DNA of 64,000 bases from Camarhynchus parvulus (Eukaryota; Chordata; Aves; Passeriformes; Thraupidae). The position numbers were made by a program, and so were the translations under genes. The DNA is taken from contig NC_044572.1 in the NCBI RefSeq assembly GCF_901933205.1, positions 23,894,501 to 23,958,500 on the forward strand, written 5' to 3'. Under the pieces are notes generated by a model. It worked only from the letters and a program-made list of their open reading frames with translations, made no database searches and was not told the DNA's origin. Every line of letters begins with the position of its first letter. Positions within the stretch are counted from its first letter, which is position 1. Below, piece by piece: positions 1-11,500 of this stretch.

Positions 1-840
1 AAAGCACTTCTGTACAAACTGACATGGACTTTTATATTGTCAGCCAGTGTTAAGATTGGGTACTGAACACTGAAGTTTTAAAGAGATGCTTATGAACAAC
101 ATTCTGAAGTTTTTTTGTGATTAGAGAATATACTCAAAAATACATCATGATTGACTGTTCAAGGGCATTAAAAATACTTGGTTGGATGCAAAAGTATTCT
201 CAATACAGCCATTTATATACCTAGAAAGTAGCTTCTATTAATCAGGAAGCCTCTTGCAGGACACGGCACTGAGGAAACAGTCCCCCTTCAAATGGACATG
301 ATCAATTTGCACATCTGCCAGAAAGTTAATATTTACTAGTATTGTGTCATTTCCCTTTCTCCTTCTCACTGTCTCAAGCATAGTTCCCAGAAACTTCTGC
401 CACATCCTGTGGGAAGCCATTATCCTCTAGCAAAGATGTATGATATAAATGCATTGATAGGGCCATACTGGTGACAGATTTCCAAAGGAATTATGCTAAC
501 ACTGAAGAAAGTCTATAGAAAATATCTGATTGTATTTTATGTGAGTAAGACAAAAAGTAATAAAAAGAATAAAGCTACTTTAAGAAATGCTTTAACCTGA
601 GATCATAAAACAGTGAGACGTTTCCTTTTCAAGGCTCAGTTTTCTATGGGTAAAGCATGGAAGTACATGCACAGTATTGTGCTTGTACTTTGCCGTCTTA
701 TCTTGCTTAGCTGGCCATGCTTGTTCAAGGAGGTGTTTAGTGGAAGTATATATTTTCTTTACAATAACAGGACCTCATTGTGCTTTAACTGTCAGTGTCA
801 TTTCTGCTGACATCTACCTACTGATCATCTCCCTCCCTGA

Positions 841-912
841 GTTCACAGAATCACAGCATGTCAGAGGCTGGAAAGCACCTCATCTTGTTCAACTCCTGCT
901 CAAAGCAGGGTC
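841..912 (-). mobile_element. CR1 LINE 3'-end fragment
   Basis: On the plus strand this reads as the inverted CR1 tail (a 'cacagaatcacag' start, then the 'ctggaaagcacctc' and 'caactcctgctc' blocks). The element therefore lies in minus orientation and is a short, decayed 3' fragment. Only the end of the 3' UTR remains. Confidence 0.6.
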
Positions 913-1469
913 TAAGGAAAATCTCACTCCCTATCTATTATACCAATTAATTGCTGTAATATAAAATGGTATTAACTTTCTTTAAAACATATGTATAGTT
1001 TACATTGGATACTAAACAGTCATACTTAAGCAAGCAAACTAAAGAACCCCAGCTTATTGTAAGGAGAAGGACAACCTGTTCCAAGATAAGGAATCTGGTT
1101 CTTGGAATTTTAATCACTGTCCATGAAGAATAAAAGATACTTCTGGGCAACTAAGATAGTGCCAGCATTCTAGCCTCTCTAACATGTGTTTGAAAACCTC
1201 CCACCGTCTGTCACTATAGATAAGTAAGTATAGTAAGTCTGTCTCTGGATGCCTCTGATCAATAGAGAAGAAAGTGGATCATAGAAATGTAGTTGCTTTG
1301 CAAAGTTTTAGTATGATTAGTAAATATTAGTGTGTGTTTGTTAGGCAGCAGTAAGTGAAATGTGCACCTGAATGCCTGCCCTGCTTTGAAGGGGACACCT
1401 CATGTGCATGAATAAAAGAACTACGCTTGTAATTCTATGCTTTTCATCCCAGCTTGTCTCCTTGTATGG

Positions 1470-1925
1470 CATGGTCCAGTGCAAAATTTAGTACAAAGGT
1501 CAGCTATAGCAGATTGGCCAGGATTGCATCTAGCTGGGTTTATTGTATCTCCAAGGATGGAGACTCCACAGCTTCTCTGGGCAGAAGTCTGCGACCACCT
1601 TGACAGTGTAAGAGGTTTTTCTTATATTATGAACATTGGTAACAGGTCCCTGAGGCATTTCTTCTTCAGGTCCCAGCTCTCTCTACTCACCATTGCATGT
1701 CAAATGATCCTCATCATCACTGTGGATCTTTGCTGGATTGCTCTGGTGTCTCCATGTCCTGTACTGGAGAACCCAGCACTGACTGGACTCAGCACTCCAG
1801 GTTTGGCTTCAGCAGTGCTGAGGGACAGAGTTATCTCCCTCAGCCTGCTAGCAGTGCTCCTCCTAATGCTGCCAAGGATACTGCTGTCCTCCTGGATCTT
1901 GCTGCAGTCTCCAAAGGACTGTGGA
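1470..1925 (-). mobile_element. CR1 LINE fragment, inverted
   Basis: Two blocks resemble inverted CR1 sequence: 'tctccaaggatggagactcca' with neighbours around 1550-1600, and a longer block at about 1730-1900 with the 'ctggagaacccagcactg' and 'cagtgctcctcctaatgct' landmarks. The block between them is degraded. The open frames at 1437-1931 and 1697-1936 are chance readings of this repeat, not genes. Confidence 0.65.
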
Positions 1926-4900
1926 ATATAGCCTGATGGCCTGTAAAAAGGGGTTAATATTTCAAAGCCATAAAGAAGTGTGAGTTGGAGCATTCCCTTA
2001 TGAGTGTGGTGAAAGCTGATATACTTCAGTATTCTTATGAATTGCTTTTAAGATATGTAGTAAGAAAGATTAAGTACTATACACCACCTTGTGATATGGT
2101 ACAAGGGCCTGAAGGTGCTGTGACTGCTGTTACTGCTCCTACATTTCAGACTTCCAGAGTTATGGCTTATCTTCCCTATCTTTGATCTCAGGTCTACAGC
2201 CTCACTTCATTAAAGAAAGCTATTCTTGATCCTCATCAGCAGGCAAATGAGATGGCAAAAATCTCCACTAATAGGAATGGAGGAAAAAAATGAGACAGGA
2301 TTTTTAAAATTCCTCCCTGTCCCATTTCACACTGCTTTCTCATTATCCCCATCTCATATTTCAACCGCCTAGTGTATACATCCTCTAGTTCAATGGACAC
2401 CCGCTCCACTGGGTTTGGTAAAATTTGGAATAGATTCTACATCAATAAATGAAAGCTTATTAATCTCTTTTGAAATTTGTGGTAACACTGAGAAGAGGTA
2501 AGAGTACAATATGCAAAGGTTTTCTTTGTCATGCATTAAGCTTCTGTGACATTTCAGAATTGTTTTTTCCTTGTAGTTTATTGTTTTTATACCTCCACCA
2601 AATGGATTTTCCCACCATAAATAGCTCAATGCACTGTGCAAATTCTGGAATAACAGTAAAGAATGAGCACAGTTTGAATAGGAATTTATGCCAGTGTATT
2701 TTTGGTTAACAGTCATTAATACACAAGACACATTGAAACAAAACCAGATGAGAACAATATATTATAAGCAGAAGATGACTTGCCTGTGTTTGCCTTCTGT
2801 CTGTTTCAATAACATATTCCTATTTGCAGAGCTGATTCTGCTGTCATAATTAAAAGAATTATTTATGCTTTTTTTTCCTTTCTATAGTAAAATAAATTTC
2901 CCTTCCAGTTGAGTTTTTCTCTGTAAATTTTTGTTGTAAGTGGGGAGAAGGAATGTGACAGCTGCAAATTGCATACAGGGCCTCTAGGGACATTCTACTT
3001 GCAACAGGCAGGTTTTTGTTTCATATTTACAAACCTAATGATGGGTGTCCTTTCCAGTGAAAATGCATGGACCAACAGAGCTTTTAGGCATTATGTGATG
3101 CATAAACAGAATTGTTTTATTAAATTTACAGTTATTTTTACTGGCACTTTGCAGAAGGTCAAAAGACTGTTAAGGTGGACTTTTGTATTGGATTACTAAA
3201 GTCATCTCACATTATTGACAAATGGCTTAAACCAAAACATTTTTCCCCTATGTTATTGAGACATGAGCACAGATTCTGAAACAAAATGTTTTGGGACCTT
3301 TAAAATACACTTAGGTATGGGCTTAAGTGAGCTTAAAAGAACGTAGAATGGAGCTGATGTTGACCTGACTTCTTTTTTTTTCCCTCCCACAAAAGCCTAA
3401 AAAATGTAAACAATAGGCAGTTATAAATAGAGAGGGTCCAGAGCTGGAGAAACAACTTTCTCTTACTTTATCTGCATTTCCTTCCCTGTGGCCTGCAATG
3501 ACATCCAACGGGGTAAGATGGAATGGTCTCAAGCACTTCACTAATCAGCATACTCCCTTCAGAGCAATTAAAATTATTGCTCCAGCAAGAAAAGGAGGAG
3601 AAAAGAGGGTGAAAATCAGACTTTGCAAATCCCAAAGAGCTGTCTTGATTTGAAACACACATGAAGTCAGTTTTGACTGAACAATGGAGGAATTTATGGG
3701 GAACTCTCTAAGCTTCTCAGGCTTTTAGAGATCTGCCCAAATGTTTCTACTTAGAGCCTCTGCCTGATGCCTTCACGTCAGATGGTTATTTCTTAGGGAG
3801 CAAATCTAGTGACTACATTATTTTTGAGATCATGTCACTACTACTACTTGCTTGTTGGGGCTTCATGTGCTGCCTCTGTGTAATGCCAAATCGTATTTTC
3901 CTCACAGGCAATGGTGCAACTGTTTTATTCTCTTTTTATCAGCCTTACAAGATCAGAATGCTGGCTGAAAACCATGCTATTTTTTCCTTGTCTTTGAAAG
4001 ATGGAGACAGGAAGAATGTTTAGTAAATATGGATCAAGGAGATATTTTAAATAAGTGCAAATTATTTGTCTTAATACAGAGTGCTTTAAATAATATCATA
4101 CAGCCTGTCTTAAAGGATGGACACACTGTCTGCTTTCTCATTACACACAGTAATGATTTTCTGCACACTTAACTGTTCCTGAAGTAACTTTTTTCCCCCT
4201 GTAGATTAATTCAGTTCATATTTCCTCTTTTCCCTGACTGCAGCTAACTGACACCAACTAATAGCTGACCCTGTGGAAATGATAGTGAATTTTCCTGCAG
4301 GATTCAGAAGCCAGCTAACAGAAGCTTCTGGAAGAGTATTCTTCTATTTGCAAAGGGACTTGTAGCAGACTGTTTAAACAGAGTAATATTGGTTTCATTA
4401 GCACTGGAGAATTATTTTAATGTACAAATAGCCTGAACTTCCTGCAGCTTTTGGAAATAGCTTGAATATCACTTACTCTCCTAGTCAATGAGAAACAGGC
4501 TCTTCAGCAGCAAATAGAAAACCAGTTCCAATGCAAAGGAAACAGAATTTAATGAGAACACATTATTCTGAATAATATACATATGTACATTTTTGTAACT
4601 GCCTGACAGATCCGTTTCTATGCTTGAAAATTATGTCACATTAAATGAATTAAAAGAATTACTTTATTTTAAACCCCAAATGTATTTTGCAATCTGACAC
4701 ACTGCATTTCTTACTTTTTTTATGCCAGTATGGAGGTCTTCTCTTGTGAAAGTCAACCCAAACAAAAAAACCCCTTCTGTTTGCTATTTTTTAAATAAAA
4801 TAAGCATGGATGGCATCTTGGGCCTGGTTTCTTCTTGTGCTTCTGCTGATTGTTTTTTAAAAAAGGCTGCATTTATACAGCATTTTTATTATACTGCATT

Positions 4901-7234
4901 TTTAAGCTATCCCTTTGTCTTTTGCATTCACTGATAAGGAAAAAAAAGAATTAAAAATATCCCTATTTTCGCTAAGGAATTATTACTTAAAAAAAAAAAG
5001 GGTAATTTGGAGCATCCCAAGAAAAGGGATTTTCAGTCTGAAGAAAAATTGCTATTTCAAGACAAGGTGGCATAAGCCTTTCCTACTCTTGAAGTTGTTG
5101 GCATTTCCTTCAATATATTATAAAGAAGAAGTAGTAACTTTGGTATTTTCAGATGCTTTGATTTCCTTTTCCTGCATCTTCATATACATCTAGGAAAGAA
5201 CATATACATAGATATATATAACACTTGTTCACAATGCTGTGTCCACAATGCTTTCTTTTCTTTAAAAGAACTGAAGCAAACATGTAAGTAAACCAGCAGC
5301 TTTAAACACAATTCTTCAGCCTGAATAAGATCTGTGGGGACAGATTTGCAGCACACTAAATTTTGAATAAATTTTTAGTATGCACAGTATGTCTAGTTTT
5401 TAAAAGATAGCACAGGTTTGAGCCATAATAACATAATGGCTTATAAGGCATGCTGCATTGCTGCTCCTTCTGTACAGATATTTCTGTATCATATTGTATG
5501 ATACAGTATCATACAGTATGATGATGTATATAGCTGTTCATTTTGTATAACAATAATGTACCTGCTAAAGGGTGGTGGTAACCATGGACTGAGCCCATGC
5601 AGTCCACAGTACAACCCTGAGCTGAAATGCCTGGTAAGGCTTTGTATCCTTATTGCTCTTTAACATCTGGCAGAGGAGAAATCTGTGAAATAGTTAATGA
5701 TTGATATGAGAGAAACAGTATGGATCAGAGGAGAGGAAGATGATGTAAAATTATCTTCATTTGGAGTGAGAAGGAAACCTAAGTTACAAACAGTTTTTAG
5801 TGGAACAGTTATGAGCTGTCAGTGCTTATCTGTAAAAGCTGGCTAAACCTCTCGCTCATTAGCTTTGGCAGACATCTTTGGATTTCTTCCATACGTGGAA
5901 GAACCTGTTCAATTTGTCAAAGGATTTCTATTTAGTTTAAAAAAATGTCCAAGGGTGGCAAAAGAATCAAACCAAAACGGCTTAAAAGAATCTGTTTAAT
6001 GAATACTGGAGTATGTGACAATCCTGTAACTCTCTGTGACTGTGGATCCCAGAGATGGAGCAGAACAATTGCCTCAAAATCTGATTTTGTGTTTTCCCTT
6101 TGGTTCTTTGGAAGTGCAGAAGAGGTGAGTCTGCAAAAGACTGTTGTGAAAAACAACTAATGGAAACATATGAATGTAAAAGTGCAAAGCCAGCCATCAT
6201 CTCACCTTATGTTTTGACTGGAGTTATGTTATAAGCCTGTCAGTCCAAACCCAAGAGATTTAAAGAATTTAATTATTTCCAGTAGCCCCATTTTTGATGG
6301 GGCACATCAAAAATTTTGTAATTATTTAGACTGTCAAAGGCATACATGCACATGTGGATGAAAGGATAAAAAGGCTGATAAAAGCATGATAAAAAGTGGA
6401 AAAAGCTATTCCCAGGTGTTAGGCATTGGCTAGTCTGCAAATCTGCTGGTATTGTCACTGGGATTTCTAAGAGCAAGACAGAGAACACCAGCTAATTCTG
6501 GTGAAGTTACATTCAAAGACAGGATTTGAAAGATTCTCAAATTATAAATCTGAGAATTAAACATTACTTTTGACTGATTTGGCTTTACATGGTTATTTTA
6601 ATAATTTTATGAAATCACAGCAGTTCCATTTAGAAGCACTGGGAATAAGAGTAAAGTGATTGCTTAACTAACAAATCTGTTTGGCTCCTGTAATACCTGT
6701 TCTTTTGCTTTGTACAAAGAGAGATTCCTGCCATAAGCAGAGTGCAGGCAAGTTTTGTATCATTTTCCCTGTGAATATTGCTGATTATTGTACAGATGAC
6801 TGCATACTGAGTTTGTGGGATTCATCCATAAGTAATCATTACTTTGCACTACAGGAGTTTGCAATTACTTTCCCAGCTTCATTCTCTGTTCTGTGGTGTT
6901 TTGTTTCTCCCCTGTACTGAAATGGAAGCGTCCTGCTGCAAGCACCAGTATTGACTTTGTCATCCTTATTTATTTATCACTCAGAGTGCTCCTTCTCAGC
7001 AGGTCAGGAATTGGAAAATTCATGAATGTGGCCCTTCTAATCTGAATAGTTTGCCCAGTATCATGCTTAGCAGATTTTGTGCTATTAGTGAAAACTTTTC
7101 CCTGTTTCCTTTTCAAAATACAAAATATGAAAAGAGCAGAAAATTGGTTTATGCAAACGAGTCCTTTACAACTACAGAATATGTTTTGCAAAATTTAAGT
7201 GAAATCTGAACTGTCACAAAGTTCAAGTTACCTT

Positions 7235-7249
7235 TTTATTGTGTTTATT
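7235..7249 (-). terminator. HEPACAM2: Candidate poly(A) signals for HEPACAM2
   Basis: Two AATAAA hexamers on the minus strand (7249-7244 and 7240-7235) lie about 1.2 kb past the HEPACAM2 stop codon. This would give a 3' UTR of roughly 1.2 kb. An ATTAAA variant at 8178-8173 would give a 3' UTR of about 0.25 kb. The sequence alone cannot choose between them, and AATAAA is common in AT-rich DNA. Confidence 0.25.
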
Positions 7250-8430
7250 CCTTTTTTCAGAGGGATCGTGTACCAGTGAGAAACTTGAGAAGGAAGACAT
7301 GTAAGAAAGAGTAGGAAAATGTGTACTTTATGAATGGTATTTTTCACATCTGGCTTTAAAAATCCTAGGGTTCAAAGTGAAAAATTCTGAGCAGAAGAAA
7401 ACGTCACTAGTAATTAGGTGTTGCTTTCTCACTGACCAGCTTGTTTTGACAGGCATGGCTGCGTGTTTACATACATAACTTGGACACACAATTGAAGATA
7501 AACAAAGATATAAGGACATTTTTTGTAGGGCAAGTACTGCGTGGGAATGCAGTCACATAAACATTGTGATTACTCAGCCAACTGATTAGCATATTGTTAA
7601 GAGTGTGTATTTGTCTTTTCAGCTATAAAAGAAACAGAACACATTAAAAAACCATGGAAAATGACATATAATAGGCTTGTTACCAAATTAAGTCGTGTGC
7701 TGTTCTTAATTTGTAAGAAAGGCTATATTCACAATAGATTTATGGCAGCTATACCAGAATTACAAAGACTTTAGTGTATTCACCCTTATGCTAGGAAGTG
7801 ATATACAGGAGATGATTTGAACAAAATCAGGTCTATGAGGCATAAGCACAACGTGCTGTGGCCTTCCTGGTACTGAACTCAGCAAGTGTGTCTGTGGAGT
7901 TCCCAGCCAGGGTACCACACAAGAATTCTTTTGCTAGAGAGACATTGCTTACTTAAGTATGTCTGTTAGCATTTCAGTGACTATTTTAACAACCACTGAT
8001 TATTATTCAACTGGCCAGTTTCAACATTGCAAAAACCCCTGCTCTAACTTTACTTGGCACATGGCTGAGAGGTCTGGAGGCCATGCTACCAATTAAACTG
8101 CTTTGATTGAATATTTAACCTATTCAGTAGGAAGTGCTGATGTTTCAGTGTCCTATTAAATTCAGTGGGAATTTTAATTTGAAGCTGTGTTTGAAGATCT
8201 CACCTTTTGTTTTTTACACTTTGACAAAACTGGTGTAATGAAACAACGTAATGGAGCCTTGAGGAAAAGATGGGGATTGGACAGGAAATGGTGGAGGAAT
8301 TAAGGTAGCTTTTATCTTTCCTTCCATAATTCTCTCAGTGGAATCAAAAAACAGCTACCAAAATGTAAATTGTTCTGGATGCAAAAGTATTTGTCTTTGA
8401 GCTACCACGTGAGTGAACACAGTCTGTAAC

Positions 8431-8547
8431 TTACTGTTGGTGGTCTTGTTCTGGCTGCTCAGGAATGTGCTGAATAACTTCATAAACCGTACTTAGCATA
8501 TCCTGGCCTGCAACAAAGTCAGGGCCAGGAACAGATTGGCTTGAAAC
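8431..8547 (-). CDS. HEPACAM2: HEPACAM2 coding exon 9 (last; C-terminal tail and stop)
   Basis: Encodes residues 423-460 and the TAA stop (8433-8431). It starts after a tttttag-type acceptor (ttttag at 8548-8553 on the minus strand). The reading includes GQDMLSTVYEVIQHIPEQ, matching the human tail GQDLHSTVYEVIQHIP. It carries the ITSM-like T-x-Y-x-x-I motif and ends in a Gln/Asp/His-rich run. Phase 0 entry agrees with the preceding exon. Confidence 0.93.
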   Translation of the reverse strand, partial: VSSQSVPGPDFVAGQDMLSTVYEVIQHIPEQPEQDHQQ

Positions 8548-11500
8548 CTAAAACCAACAAAGTGTATTCCTACTGTAAGTACAAATATGAAAAGATTCAA
8601 CAGAAATTAAACTGTTAATGTAACTTGTAATTTTTAGAATTTTCACCAAAATTTTGCTTGTGGATTGAACAGGAAATCTCTGCTAGTTTACATTTAATTT
8701 TCAGTAAGTTCTTGTCACATTAATAGTAAGGCAAGTATTAGTTTTGAATTCATTTAGCCCCTTTAAAGATTTAGGATGCAGCTTTTGCATTTAATACTGC
8801 AAATGCTTTATATCAATGTACCACAAGTCAAGAAAGGAACATTTAATAAAGAGCAAAGCAGGAGAACAGACAGTAAAAAAGCAGTAAATATTCAGGGCTT
8901 GGATTCAGCATAAAGTTCCCACTGGCCTGTCAAAGAGAGACAAATGCATGGAATTTCCATAAACCAAGTAATATTGATTGTTCAGCATGTTAAGTATATT
9001 AATGTCCTCTTATGTCATGACAACAGATTAAACCTAGACTCTACATCCATAAGGAATTATCAGTCTTTCTGCCTATACCCAACCTCCAGTTCTTCATTAC
9101 CTACACTTTCTTATTTTCCCCTTTCTCTGCTGACTAAAATGAATCAGTGGATCAAATGCTGACTTTACCTGTAATGCTATACAGGTAAGTATAGTAGCTG
9201 AACATAAACGGGGGAGTTTCTCCTGTTTCTTGAAATTTTACTGGAAATTATACTAGATTTCATTGCTTGTACATCCATCCTGTTGTTCTTGTCACTGCTC
9301 TCTCCCTCCTGACCTACTAAGGCCCTGATCCTGCAAGAATGTGATGTTGTGATATGATCAGCTTAAGGGATATAGGATCATAGAAGGTCTGGGTTGGAAG
9401 TCCCTAATGATCATCCAGTTCCAACCCCTCTGCCACAGGCAGGGACATCTTTCACTAGACCAGGTTGCTCACAATCCAATCTGACTCTGAACACTTCCAG
9501 GATGAGGCACCTGTAACTGAGACAACTTTCAGTTGCCTCACCATCCTCACAAGTAAAGTATTTATTTAATCTAAATATACCCTCTTTAGTAATAAAATAA
9601 TATTGCAGTGTGCTTAAGGCTGTGATGATCTAGGGCCTGATCTCTAAACTTAATAAGCCCCTTACTGGCACAAACTGTGGCAGAAGCAGTTCAGCTGCTC
9701 TGTTTTCTAAAAGTCTTTTATCTCTGCTGCTGTAAAAGTCTGTCCTCTCCACTAACATTTGCAGTAGCACTTTAGCCCTATAAATGTATATTTCAAACAT
9801 CTAACTCCATCAGAGAATAGAAATTAATCTATAACTGGTTTTTGACATCATGTATTATGAGTACTAATCATAAAAACAAATTAGGTGTGACAATGTGACC
9901 TTGTGACCATGCTTTAAGAGCTCTCCCTTATCTAACCAGATTGATGCTCTCCAAAGTTACAAGATTACATTGCTGACAATTTTCCCTAGCAAAAGCAAAG
10001 TCTTTCTTTTCTTTCCTCACAGTTTTACCATTGTCCCTAAATTTTGTGGCCCTGTTTCTGATCTTTTTTTGTCCTTTTACACCATATCAGAATGGTCTCC
10101 AACTGCTATGCAGTAATGTCAGCAAAGACAGTGCAAGGAAGCAGCAAATGTTGCAGGATTTCTTTTCTGCTAGCAAAATTCCTGTGCTTAACTCCTACCC
10201 TACAACCAAATAATTTTTGTGAAATACAGCCGAAACTTACCTTACATCTACACTTTAAATAACTCCCTGAGACCTTTTCTGCACTGCCAGGGCTGAATGT
10301 TGTATGAGCAGAAATATTAGGGTGAAGGGAGAAAGTGGCATCCCAATAGTATGCTTCCCTGTGTGACACAAGTTGTTCAGTGCTACTAAACTACCCAATA
10401 TCATTAATATTCTTTTATTATTCTTTTAATAATAATAAGGGTAGTTGAATGGAGATTGCTGTCTTTAGAGCTTGGTTATTCCTTACTTCATTATGTTGAT
10501 TATGAAGTACTGAACTAGTAACACAGGAAAGAAAGAGCAAGTACTGTGTGAACAACAGCCATGAATATGGTGTCATGCACACATCCATAAAAAGCAACAG
10601 AAGCAAACCTACAGAAGGATTCTGGTACACATATTTAGTATACCTAGAGAAATAGAAGAGAAACTGTCTGTTTATGATGTAAAATCACATACCCTAGAGC
10701 CACTGGTAAGATCTGGAAAAGAGATGAACTCATATATCCCAAAATCATCCAAAGCACTTTCATGTCCTAAAGTTAGAACAAAGATTTAAAAAAAGAGATG
10801 TAATATGAAACTGTCAAATAATGACTGGCAAGGTATTTTGCCCTAATTTTTAAAACACCCAAATACTTGTGTGATCTGCTTTAGAGCACTTCCCTGCTGA
10901 GCTCCTAAACTGGTGTGGAGTGAGGCAGGACAGCTGCAGAGCTGGTGCTTAGTACTTGGTGATTTCCCACACCTTGGACCAAGTGAGGAGCCTCTTGCTA
11001 ACCTCAGCAACAATTTTGGTAGAGACATTCATACTCTCTATTCTGGAAGGCTAAATTGGCCAATTTACTTTCATTTCCCATAGAAAAGAGGCTGAATAAA
11101 TAAACTCGATATATCTACAGTGTAGTGAAGCAGTACCACCAGAATGTTTTACAATTCTGAGAATAATAAAAGAGAACATGGTACCTATAGATGTCCCATT
11201 ATTATTTGGTACTTCAGATACACCTTGTATTTAGGTATATTTAGGTGTAGTTAGTCTCCCCTCTCACTGTCCAGGAGATGTGAGGCTCTTGGTTGTCTCT
11301 TGGGCATCATTCCACATCAAAGGTTGCAGCACTACAAACAATGATGAATTTCTATCCTTTGCTATGACTTTGATGGACCTTCTGTGCTCAGGTAAATGTC
11401 TTACCCTCCTAAGCTTCATATACTTCCCTCTACTTGTACATGTAGCAGTTTATGGTCTGCTTTGATGCTTTGGTAGAAAGGAATAGGAATAAAAGTGATA

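Larger units (their letters stand above)
1..8430. other. Intergenic 3' flank of HEPACAM2, including its undefined 3' UTR
   Basis: No exon of a recognisable protein is visible here. The region is AT-rich and holds CR1 fragments (about 841-912 and 1470-1925), a nested palindrome near 5486-5523, and otherwise unremarkable sequence. The right end must include the HEPACAM2 3' UTR, because the minus-strand stop codon is at 8431-8433. The short open frames (all below about 165 codons) lack splice context or family resemblance. In human the next genes on this side are SAMD9L and SAMD9, and neither is visible here. Confidence 0.6.

Noticed and set aside
1437..1993. Overlapping open frames of 164, 79 and 97 codons
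   Set aside because: They overlie an inverted CR1 fragment on both strands and show no protein family.
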